From Weeksellaceae bacterium (lineage in GTDB: Bacteria > Bacteroidota > Bacteroidia > Flavobacteriales > Weeksellaceae), in NCBI GenBank assembly GCA_949788275.1, contig OX460916.1, positions 2,294,001 to 2,358,000 of the forward strand: a stretch of DNA of 64,000 bases. Reading direction: 5' to 3'. The notes under the pieces were generated by a model, which made no database searches, had not been told where the DNA came from, and was given only the letters and a program-made list of their open reading frames with translations. How positions within the stretch are numbered: the stretch's first letter is position 1; the number at the start of each line of letters is the position of its first letter. The translations under genes and the position numbers were made by a program. Positions 44,752 through 52,552 of this stretch are shown here, piece by piece.

Positions 44752-44855
44752 GATTGAAGCGGAAATCCTTTGCAACACTCCCTGATTTTTATTAAAAGCC
44801 TTTTGTTCGTGTTGCAAAGATTGGGAGTGGAAAGCCCGGCGCGTAGCGGCCGCCC
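44752..44855 (+). repeat. Remainder of dispersed repeat copy F, right of the IS110 element
   Basis: It begins GATTGAAGCGGAAATCC, has perfect 11-bp arms CTTTGCAACAC and GTGTTGCAAAG (44768-44778 and 44809-44819), and ends with GGAAAGCCCGGCGCGTAGCG and GCCGCCC. The head is found at 43405-43418. Confidence 0.8.
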
Positions 44856-44911
44856 ACAAAAAAAGGAGCATTCATTGAATACTCCTTTCGAATTGTTTAA
44901 ATTGACTTCTA

Positions 44912-47749
44912 CTAATGGGCTTCGAGCCAGTTGTCTCCTTGTCCGATTTCAACCACTAAAGGGACGTCCATTTGCATGGCGGCTTCCATGGTTGTTTTAA
45001 TCATGTTTGAAACGGCTTGGATTTCGTCTTTTGGTACGTCAAAGATTAACTCATCATGTACTTGTAGAAGCATTTTTGTTTGAAAGTTTTGCTTTAATTC
45101 TTTTTGAATACGAATCATCGCTACTTTTACAATATCGGCAGCGGTTCCTTGAATAGGTGCGTTGACAGCGTTTCGTTCAGCATGACCACGAACGACCGCA
45201 TTTCTTGAATTGATATCTTTTAGGTAACGACGTCTTCCCATAAGGGTTTCTACGAAACCTTGCTCTCTGGCCAAGGCAATTTGCCCATCCATATAGGCTT
45301 TTAGCGTTGGGTAAGTTTCGTAATAGGCATCGATAAGCGCTTTTGATTCGGCTCTACTGAGTCCTGTTTGTTCGCTTAATCCGAAGGCTGAAACGCCATA
45401 GATAATACCAAAATTAACCGTTTTTGCGTGGCTACGTTGCTCGCGTGTTACTTCTTCGATAGGCACATTGAAAACATTGGCAGCCGTTGCTCGGTGAATA
45501 TCTTCTCCTTGTTTAAAGGACTGCACCATGGCGGGATCTTTACTCATTTCGGCGATTAAACGCAATTCGATTTGAGAATAATCGGCTGCTAATAGAACGT
45601 GATTTTCATCGCGGGCAATAAATGCTTTTCGTATTTTTTGACCTTCCTCTGAACGAATAGGAATATTCTGTAAGTTTGGATTTAACGATGATAAACGCCC
45701 TGTAGCGGCTACGGTTTGTGCGAAAGTTGTATGTATACGTTCTGTTGCAGCATTAACCTGTTCAGGTAAGGCATCAACATAGGTCGATTTTAATTTTTGC
45801 AATTGGCGGTAGATTAAAATATCATCGATAATGGCGTGTTTATGGCGCATTTTTGATAAGATTTCTTCTCCTGTTGCATATTGACCTGTTTTGGTTTTTT
45901 TCGCTTTTGGATCGAGTTTTAATTTATCGAACAAGATTTCTCCGAGCTGTTTTGGCGAATTTAAATTGAATTCTTCGCCGGCATCTTGGTGAATTTTTTC
46001 TTCTAAATGGGCCAATTTAATTTCCAATTCTTTCGATAAATCGGCTAAAAAAGGAACGTCTAATCGAATTCCTTCAATTTCCATATCAGCCAAGACTTGC
46101 ATCAACGGCATTTCGATTGTTTCGAATAATTCGGCCGTTTTTGCTTTCACCAACTCGGGTGCAAACATATTTTTTAACTGAAAAGTAATATCCGCGTCTT
46201 CAACACCATATTCGGTTTGTTGAGCCAATTCAACTTCTCTGAAATTTTTCTGATTTTTCCCTTTTTTCCCAATTAAATCTTCGATTTTAATGGGTTGATA
46301 ATTTAAATAGGTTTCCGATAAAACGTCCATATTATGGCGCATATCGGGATTGATTAAGTAATGGGCGATCATGGTATCGAAATTTTCGCCTTTTACCTCA
46401 ACACCATATTTATGTAGAACTTTGATGTCGTATTTTAGGTTTTGACCAATTTTTCGAATATGTTCATTTTCTAAAACGGGTTTAATCTCTTGCATCAATG
46501 CTTTTGCTTGATCGAAATCGGCTGGAAAAGGGATGTAATAGCCTTTGCCTTTCTCGTACGAAAATGAGATGCCGACCAATTCTGCTGCTAAAGCATCTAA
46601 GGAAGTTGTTTCGGTGTCGAAACAAAATTCGGGTTGCTTGGCTAATTTATTAATCAATAACGAACGTCCACGCTCTGAGTCGACCAGTTGATAAAAATGA
46701 CTGGTGTTCGCGGCATTGGTGTAGGTTAAATTCTGTGGAACAACTTCTTCGTCAGACGTAAAGTCGAACAAACTTTGTTGCCCTGAATCACTTCCCGTAG
46801 AAGGTTGAAGACTAGCATCTGATATGGCTTCTTGTGCTTCTTTGATAATGCCATCGGCATCCAGGCCATAGATACGGTACACTGTTTCAAGCATACGACG
46901 GAATTCTAACTCGTTGAAGATTTCCGCTACTTTTTCAACATCGGGTTGACAAACGGTAAGATCTTCTTCATCGAATTCGACCGGCGCATCCAATAAAATA
47001 GTGGCTAATTTTTTAGATAGTATCCCTAATTCTTTGTTTTCTTCAATCTTTTCTTTGGCTTTTCCTTTGAGCTTATCGGTATTGGCTAAAAGCCCTTCCA
47101 TTGAACCAAACTCTTGGATGTATTTTTTAGCCGTCTTTTCTCCTACACCGGGTAGTCCGGGGATATTATCAGCGACATCACCCATCATTCCAAGAAAGTC
47201 AATGACTTGAATTGGATCATTCACCCCAAATTTTTCTTTGATTTCGTCGACACCCCAAATCTCAACCCCTTTTCCATTGGCAGCAGGACGGTACATTTTA
47301 ATTTTATCGGAAACCAATTGAGCAAAATCCTTATCAGGGGTCACCATATAGGTGGTAAAACCTTCTTTTTCGGCTTTTTTTGCTAAAGTTCCAATGACGT
47401 CATCGGCTTCATAGCCTTCTGCAAAGAGAACGGGAATTTTAAGTGCGCGTAAAATCTCTTGAATTACAGGAACCCCTTCGCGAATTGCTTCGGGTGTTTC
47501 ATCACGATGCGCCTTGTATTCTGGAAAATAATCGGTACGCATGGTCGCTTTTCCAACATCAAATACCACGGCTATATGGGTGGGCTGTTCACGACGAATA
47601 ACATCGAATAAGGAATTTGAAAAGCCCATAATGGCTGAGGTATTAAATCCTTTTGAATTGATGCGTGGATTTTTAATGAATGCGTAATAGCCTCTAAAAA
47701 TTAAGGCATAAGCATCTAATAAAAACAGTCTTTTATCTAATTGATTCAT
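44912..47749 (-). CDS. polA: DNA polymerase I
   Basis: A 945-residue replication and repair polymerase. The N-terminal 5'-3' exonuclease has LLDAYALIFRGYYAF and the acidic cluster YEADDVIG, followed by the helix-hairpin-helix DNIPGLPGVGEKTAKKY. The middle 3'-5' exonuclease is complete, with FDTETTSL, GQNLKYDIKVL and YGVEDADITF. The C-terminal polymerase has ATGRLSSLNPNLQNIP, motif A AADYSQIELR, motif B RSHAKTVNFGIIYG and motif C VHDEL. A gap of 80 bases separates it from the ferredoxin gene. Confidence 0.96.
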   Translation of the reverse strand: MNQLDKRLFLLDAYALIFRGYYAFIKNPRINSKGFNTSAIMGFSNSLFDVIRREQPTHIAVVFDVGKATMRTDYFPEYKAHRDETPEAIREGVPVIQEILRALKIPVLFAEGYEADDVIGTLAKKAEKEGFTTYMVTPDKDFAQLVSDKIKMYRPAANGKGVEIWGVDEIKEKFGVNDPIQVIDFLGMMGDVADNIPGLPGVGEKTAKKYIQEFGSMEGLLANTDKLKGKAKEKIEENKELGILSKKLATILLDAPVEFDEEDLTVCQPDVEKVAEIFNELEFRRMLETVYRIYGLDADGIIKEAQEAISDASLQPSTGSDSGQQSLFDFTSDEEVVPQNLTYTNAANTSHFYQLVDSERGRSLLINKLAKQPEFCFDTETTSLDALAAELVGISFSYEKGKGYYIPFPADFDQAKALMQEIKPVLENEHIRKIGQNLKYDIKVLHKYGVEVKGENFDTMIAHYLINPDMRHNMDVLSETYLNYQPIKIEDLIGKKGKNQKNFREVELAQQTEYGVEDADITFQLKNMFAPELVKAKTAELFETIEMPLMQVLADMEIEGIRLDVPFLADLSKELEIKLAHLEEKIHQDAGEEFNLNSPKQLGEILFDKLKLDPKAKKTKTGQYATGEEILSKMRHKHAIIDDILIYRQLQKLKSTYVDALPEQVNAATERIHTTFAQTVAATGRLSSLNPNLQNIPIRSEEGQKIRKAFIARDENHVLLAADYSQIELRLIAEMSKDPAMVQSFKQGEDIHRATAANVFNVPIEEVTREQRSHAKTVNFGIIYGVSAFGLSEQTGLSRAESKALIDAYYETYPTLKAYMDGQIALAREQGFVETLMGRRRYLKDINSRNAVVRGHAERNAVNAPIQGTAADIVKVAMIRIQKELKQNFQTKMLLQVHDELIFDVPKDEIQAVSNMIKTTMEAAMQMDVPLVVEIGQGDNWLEAH

Positions 47750-47771
47750 GTAGTCGTTTTAATTTATATAC

Positions 47772-47817
47772 CGCACATTTTTGTGCGAAAAGTGTTTCTC
47801 TAATTCAAGAGAAACAC
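47772..47817 (-). terminator. Tandem hairpins between the ferredoxin gene and polA
   Basis: GTGTTTCTCT/AGAGAAACAC (47792-47817) is a perfect 10-bp stem just after the ferredoxin stop, followed on the minus strand by ACTTTTCG. A second stem CGCACA/TGTGCG (47772-47787) comes next. The first suits termination with a weak T-run; the second may lie in the polA leader. Confidence 0.55.
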
Positions 47818-47829
47818 GGATATTCTATT

Positions 47830-48162
47830 TTAAACCTCAGGGGCTAGTTCAAGCACTAAGCCTTCCATTTCTTCGGCTAGATGCAATTGACAGCTTAAAC
47901 GCGAATTTTCTTTCACATTAAAGGCTTCAGACAACATCGCATCTTCATCCGGTGTCATCTCTGGTAAAGGAATATCCTCGCTAATAATATAGCATTGGCA
48001 AGAGGCACACATCGCCATTCCGCCACATACACCGATGGTTCCTTCTGGTGCTAATTCATAAGCACGAACCAACTCCATGATATTCATATTCATATCGGTA
48101 GGTGCATCGACTTCGTGCGACACCCCTTCTCTATCTATAATTGTTATTTTTATATCTGCCAT
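47830..48162 (-). CDS. [2Fe-2S] ferredoxin (adrenodoxin-like)
   Basis: A 110-residue electron carrier. The cluster ligands Cys46, Cys52, Cys55 and Cys91 (GVCGGMAMCASCQCY and SCQLHL) follow the adrenodoxin spacing C-x5-C-x2-C. I start at MADIKITIID instead of seven codons upstream. Such ferredoxins serve iron-sulfur assembly or cytochrome P450 systems. The partner is not evident, although a ferredoxin-NADP reductase-like gene lies 2 kb away. Confidence 0.88.
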   Translation of the reverse strand: MADIKITIIDREGVSHEVDAPTDMNMNIMELVRAYELAPEGTIGVCGGMAMCASCQCYIISEDIPLPEMTPDEDAMLSEAFNVKENSRLSCQLHLAEEMEGLVLELAPEV

Positions 48163-48305
48163 TCTTATATTGTATATCCACAAAAATAGGAATACTTAAT
48201 GGTTGAAAAAAGGATATCAATTGGTGTTTGAAATTTAAGATTAATTTAAAACAATTCTTGTTACGTCTGATCTATATTTACGACTAATTCAGAAAAAAAT
48301 ATTCC

Positions 48306-49097
48306 ATGAATGCACACGAAATTGATTATGTTATATATGGCGAAGAAATGCAGTTCGTCGAGATTGAATTAGATCCACAAGAAACAGTGATTGCTGAAGC
48401 AGGTAGTTTTATGATGATGGAGGATGGCATTAAAATGGAGACCATCTTTGGTGATGGTTCGGCTAGCACGGGCGGAATGTTTGGTAAGTTAATGAATGCG
48501 GGTAAACGCATGTTAACTGGCGAAGGGCTTTTTATGACGAGTTACACCAATTATGGCCATGGGAAGAAAAAAGCATCTTTTGCTTCGCCTTACCCTGGTA
48601 AAATTGTTCCGATTGATTTAAACGAAGTTCAAGGTAAATTTATCTGTCAGAAGGATGCTTTTTTATGTGCTGCTAAAGGCGTTTCGGTAGGGATTGAATT
48701 TAATCGCAAATTAGGGACAGGCCTTTTTGGAGGCGAAGGTTTTATTATGCAAAAACTAGAAGGCGATGGAATGGCGTTTATCCATGCTGGAGGAACGTTG
48801 CACCGAAAGGTACTGCAAGCTGGTGAAGTTTTAAAAGTAGATACGGGATGTATTGTAGGATTTACCAAAGATGTCCGTTATGATATAGAATTTATTGGCG
48901 GTATAAAAAACACTTTATTTGGTGGTGAAGGCGTCTTTTTTGCTACGCTTCAAGGCCCTGGAGTGGTGTATGTACAATCGTTACCGTTTAGTCGTTTAGC
49001 AGATCGAATTATTGCTCATGCACCTTCGGCAGGAGGGTCATCGAAAGGTGAAGGCAGTGTATTGGGTGGTTTAGGTCGCTTAATCGATGGGAATTAA
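48306..49097 (+). CDS. AIM24/TIGR00266-family protein
   Basis: A 263-residue protein with a duplicated jelly-roll-like fold. Typical segments are [19 protein letters not shown] near the start, [35 protein letters not shown] and [15 protein letters not shown]. Many Gly-rich turns and an acidic N-terminus are seen. The function in bacteria is not established. It ends with [19 protein letters not shown]. Confidence 0.85.
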   Translation: MNAHEIDYVIYGEEMQFVEIELDPQETVIAEAGSFMMMEDGIKMETIFGDGSASTGGMFGKLMNAGKRMLTGEGLFMTSYTNYGHGKKKASFASPYPGKIVPIDLNEVQGKFICQKDAFLCAAKGVSVGIEFNRKLGTGLFGGEGFIMQKLEGDGMAFIHAGGTLHRKVLQAGEVLKVDTGCIVGFTKDVRYDIEFIGGIKNTLFGGEGVFFATLQGPGVVYVQSLPFSRLADRIIAHAPSAGGSSKGEGSVLGGLGRLIDGN

Positions 49098-49102
49098 GTA
49101 AT

Positions 49103-49146
49103 TTTTTAGCACGAGGCGTTCAGTGATGAACGCCTCGTGTTAAAAA
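49103..49146. repeat. Long perfect hairpin between convergent genes
   Basis: CACGAGGCGTTCA and TGAACGCCTCGTG form a 13-bp stem with a 4-base loop. It is flanked by TTTTTTA on the left and TAAAAAA on the right, which is the reverse of the A-stem-T order of a bidirectional terminator. It may still end transcription, but the T-run is not placed in the canonical way. Confidence 0.5.
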
Positions 49147-49180
49147 ATTAAATGGTCGTGAATATTCTAATCTACATTAT

Positions 49181-49795
49181 CTAGAAAGAAATAAGGACAA
49201 AAGGGGCGACTACTGTAATGGCCTCGACCTCTGAAAGTCCATAACTCAAGCGGTGTTTAATTCCTATATCTACATAATTTTTAAGGGGATATTTGAGACC
49301 AACGGTATAAAATAATGCAAAATCGTCGGCTCTATTCTCATAATACCCTTTGAGTTGTTCGATGATTGGGGTCTGCTCGTCGACTAATTGACTACGCATT
49401 TGATTGAAGCGTTCACTATAGTACATTACTCCGACCGACACATAGAACCATTTAAAATACCTTGAAAGGTGAACGTCATAGAGATCTCTTCGGTAGGTGG
49501 TTAAAAAATCCTTTTGGACTAATAGATCGTTGTAAAAGCCATTGGTTTTACTATGATGATAATGATTACTAAAACCAACACCTAAATACAAGGTGTTTGA
49601 AATTTTACGTTCGATACTTATTTCCATTACTTTTCCGTAGCGATTTGCGCCGAAATCAAATGAATTATTTCCACTGATTATTTTAGCAAAATCGGTATAT
49701 CCTAATCCGTATGAAAAATTGAACTTATATAAATCGTCTTGACAAAAACAGAATTCCGTTGTTAGTATGAGTAAAATTAACCGTATTTTTTTCAT
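49181..49795 (-). CDS. Outer-membrane beta-barrel protein of unknown function
   Basis: A 204-residue protein with a signal peptide (MKKIRLILLILTTEFCFC) and a pattern of short amphipathic strands such as TLYLGVGFSNHYHH and WFYVSVGVMYY. The penultimate strand ends with VVAPFVLISF, the aromatic C-terminus typical of outer-membrane barrels. I recognise no family. The convergent AIM24 gene shares the hairpin between them. Confidence 0.55.
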   Translation of the reverse strand: MKKIRLILLILTTEFCFCQDDLYKFNFSYGLGYTDFAKIISGNNSFDFGANRYGKVMEISIERKISNTLYLGVGFSNHYHHSKTNGFYNDLLVQKDFLTTYRRDLYDVHLSRYFKWFYVSVGVMYYSERFNQMRSQLVDEQTPIIEQLKGYYENRADDFALFYTVGLKYPLKNYVDIGIKHRLSYGLSEVEAITVVAPFVLISF

Positions 49796-49961
49796 TAAAA
49801 CTTGATTTAGATTTTATAAGTAAACTTCATTAAAGAGCAAATGAATACATTGTAAAGCACTTGCTATAAGCGCCTAAATAAACCAGCAGTTTAAATTAAT
49901 TTAAATAGAAAAAAAGAATGTTAAAAAACACTAAACCAAGTATAATCAAGTAGTTATAAGC

Positions 49962-49998
49962 AAAAAAGGTTTCGTTACTGAGTAACGAAACCTTTTTT
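49962..49998 (-). terminator. Intrinsic terminator of the ferredoxin-NADP reductase gene
   Basis: The arms AAAAAAGGTTTCGTTACT and AGTAACGAAACCTTTTTT form an almost perfect long stem with T-runs in both directions, 25 bases past the stop codon. Confidence 0.92.
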
Positions 49999-50022
49999 TA
50001 GGGTTAAAATAAGCTATTCTAT

Positions 50023-51075
50023 TTAGTCAATGGATTGAACCACTGCTTTCTCTGCTTCTTTTCGTGTCCCATCAAAACCATCGATTCCAGAAACAGTGGT
50101 GTATTTTAATACAAATTTCTTTCCTGGATTTAATCGGTTATAAATAGATTGACACATTAAAGTGGCCTCGTGGAATCCACAAAGGATCAATTTCAACTTA
50201 CCTGGGTAGGTATTGATATCACCAATAGCATATATCCCTTCTATATTTGTTTGATAATCGAGGGCGTTATTGACTTTAATGGCATTTTTTTCAATTTCTA
50301 GTCCCCAATTCGCAATGGGTCCTAATTTAGGTGAAAGACCAAATAAAGGAATAAAGGAATCGGTTTCAATGATGAATTTTTCACCGTCTTTTTCAATCTC
50401 TAATCCTTCTACTTTCGATTCACCAACAATGCCAACGACCTCGGCAGGGGTAATAAGATTAATTTTGCCTTGATCTTTTAGAACTTTCACTTTCTCTACC
50501 GAATCTAAGGCTCCACGGAACTCGTTACGACGGTGAATTAAAGTTACATCACTCGCTACATCGGCTAAGAAAATAGCCCAATCCAAGGCCGAATCTCCAC
50601 CACCAGCGATCACAATTTTTTGATCACGAAATAATTCTGGATCGCGAACGAAGTACTCGACTCCATTTTCTTCAAATTGCTCGATGCGATCAATTAATGG
50701 TTTACGCGGTTCGAATGAACCTAATCCACCAGCGATTGCTACGGCTTTACCTTGAATCTGAGTTCCTCTATTGGTAGTCACTATAAACGTTTCGTCGTCT
50801 TGTTTATCGATGGTTGAAGCCACTTCATTTAAGCTAAACCCAGGTTCGAATTGTTTAATTTGCTCCATTAAATTATCGACTAATTCTCCAGCTCCTACAG
50901 AAGGATAACCAGGAATGTCAAAAATTGGTTTTTTAGGGTATAACTCTGCAAGCTGCCCACCGGGTTGTGGTAGTGCGTCAATAATATGGCATCTCAGCTT
51001 TAATAAGCCTGCCTCGAATACAGTGAAAAGTCCTGTGGGACCTGCACCTATGATGATTATATCTGTTTGAATCAT
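50023..51075 (-). CDS. Ferredoxin-NADP+ reductase, thioredoxin-reductase-like (YumC type)
   Basis: A 350-residue flavoprotein with the FAD motif GAGPTGLFTVFEAG near the N-terminus. The NADP motif AGGGDSALDWAIFLA lies near residues 156-170, and the C-terminal FAD segment is YAIGDINTYPGK. The redox CxxC of thioredoxin reductase is absent, which places it with the YumC-like ferredoxin-NADP reductases. The C-terminal extension that stacks on the flavin is present. Its promoter region is shared with the divergent porin-DASS-sdhCAB operon. Confidence 0.87.
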   Translation of the reverse strand: MIQTDIIIIGAGPTGLFTVFEAGLLKLRCHIIDALPQPGGQLAELYPKKPIFDIPGYPSVGAGELVDNLMEQIKQFEPGFSLNEVASTIDKQDDETFIVTTNRGTQIQGKAVAIAGGLGSFEPRKPLIDRIEQFEENGVEYFVRDPELFRDQKIVIAGGGDSALDWAIFLADVASDVTLIHRRNEFRGALDSVEKVKVLKDQGKINLITPAEVVGIVGESKVEGLEIEKDGEKFIIETDSFIPLFGLSPKLGPIANWGLEIEKNAIKVNNALDYQTNIEGIYAIGDINTYPGKLKLILCGFHEATLMCQSIYNRLNPGKKFVLKYTTVSGIDGFDGTRKEAEKAVVQSID

Positions 51076-51140
51076 GAAATTTCCTATTTAGAATCTAAAT
51101 AAATTGTAAGCAAATTTACTTATTATCTGTTGATTAATTG

Positions 51141-51154
51141 ATGATTTACGTCAA
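51141..51154. promoter_or_regulatory. Candidate Crp/Fnr-family site
   Basis: ATGATTTACGTCAA fits the Crp/Fnr pattern TGAT-N4-(A/G)TCA with dyad symmetry. It lies 66 bases before the reductase gene and 217 bases before the porin gene. The interval 51076-51370 otherwise shows only a TATTTAGA/TCTAAATA inverted repeat at 51085-51101. Confidence 0.4.
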
Positions 51155-51370
51155 TAGTTTAATATGAAGATTGATTTTAAATAAAAAAATCGGCTGACAA
51201 ACCTGGTCATGTAGAGGATAAGGCGTAAAACATGAGTTAAAAAACAACAATAGAATAACAAATATTTGACCCATTGAGATTTAAACGTAAAAAAAACCTA
51301 ACTTTATTACAATCAATATTTCTAATACTACAACTTAAGTAACTGTATTGTAATCAACAAATCGAATTTT

Positions 51371-52522
51371 ATGGAATCAATCATTTCTACCTTAAAAAAA
51401 ACAGGCTTGTTGTTTTTACTACCAATTACGTTATTCGCTCAAAATGGATTCGATTCGTTAGCCAATACACCACCTAAAAAGGTTTATCCTCAATTTCAAT
51501 TTAAAGGTTTATTCCAAGCGCGCTATTCTACCGCACTTACAGAAGGAGTTGACCTTAATGGATTGCATCATTCAGAAGGAGATATAACAAACAATTCTTT
51601 CGAAGTTAAGCGAATGCGTGTACAAGTTAGAGCATCTGTTGGCGATCGGACAGAGGTTGTAGCCTTAGTTAATTTAGCTGACTTTAAATCTGATCCCAAA
51701 AATAAGGTATTGGAAAACGCCTATATCAAATATAGCTTTAGTAAAGCTGTGAGTTTTACATTGGGACAATTTCGACCTTCGTTTGGTATCGAACAGACTT
51801 ATCCTGTAGATATCATTAAATCTTTGGACTTTTCTAATCAATATTATGAATTTGGAAAACTTGGTTGGACCAGTTTTCAAACAGGTGTATCCATGAACGG
51901 AACATTCAATACCGGGCATCTTCCTATCACCTATTCACTTTCAGTGATGAATGGCAACGGTCGAAATCAACTTGTAGACAGCGATAGTGGCAAACACTTT
52001 TCTTCGAGAGTCGCACTGGCACTATCTAAAAAGTACAATATAAATTTAGGTTTAAACGCTGGTGTTGGAGAAGTTAACAAACAACCAATACACGCTTACG
52101 GAGTTGATTTAACCGCTGATTATAAAATAACCGATCGGTTAATCTTAGAAACTCAGCTTGAAGCAAAAAAGGCTATCAACCAAAACAATTATTTCTCCAT
52201 ACCTGCGGAAGATAGGACGACGCCCCTAGACCAGCATCAACTTAGAGGTTTCTATATACTCCCTAATTTGAGATATGAAATTAAATATAAAAAACTAAGT
52301 GCAATAGAATTCTCGTGTCGTTATGAATACCTCGACCTCGATTACAAGATTAATTCCAACTCACGTCAAACCATACTTCCCATGTTGGGATTGGAATTTT
52401 TAAAAGATTACGGAGCACGAATTCAGGTAGGAATGCAGATAGACCTGTATAGGCAAAATATTATCAACACCAATAAATATAACAATAACCTATTGGTATT
52501 TCAGGTACAAAGTCGTTTATAA
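51371..52522 (+). CDS. Porin of the OprO/OprP phosphate-selective-porin-like family
   Basis: A 383-residue outer-membrane porin. After a signal peptide (TLKKTGLLFLLPITLFAQ) the mature chain shows alternating strands: FQFKGLFQARYST, VKRMRVQVRASVGDRTEVV and ENAYIKYSFSKAVSFTLGQFRPSFGIEQTY, the last two typical of the O/P porin family. It is followed by a dicarboxylate transporter gene after 30 bases. It probably brings small anions across the outer membrane for the DASS transporter; the exact substrate is inferred. Confidence 0.8.
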   Translation: MESIISTLKKTGLLFLLPITLFAQNGFDSLANTPPKKVYPQFQFKGLFQARYSTALTEGVDLNGLHHSEGDITNNSFEVKRMRVQVRASVGDRTEVVALVNLADFKSDPKNKVLENAYIKYSFSKAVSFTLGQFRPSFGIEQTYPVDIIKSLDFSNQYYEFGKLGWTSFQTGVSMNGTFNTGHLPITYSLSVMNGNGRNQLVDSDSGKHFSSRVALALSKKYNINLGLNAGVGEVNKQPIHAYGVDLTADYKITDRLILETQLEAKKAINQNNYFSIPAEDRTTPLDQHQLRGFYILPNLRYEIKYKKLSAIEFSCRYEYLDLDYKINSNSRQTILPMLGLEFLKDYGARIQVGMQIDLYRQNIINTNKYNNNLLVFQVQSRL

Positions 52523-52552
52523 CCGCTAACACAAACTACAATTCTAAACATT

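Larger units (their letters stand above)
43416..44753 (-). mobile_element. IS110-family insertion sequence inserted into a dispersed repeat
   Basis: The element of about 1.34 kb has no terminal inverted repeats, as usual for IS110, and is bounded by the two halves of one repeat. The shared bases GATT at both junctions make the exact core ambiguous (2 to 4 bases). It carries one transposase gene and a 220-base upstream noncoding segment holding a predicted bridge RNA. No second copy is in the window. Confidence 0.85.
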
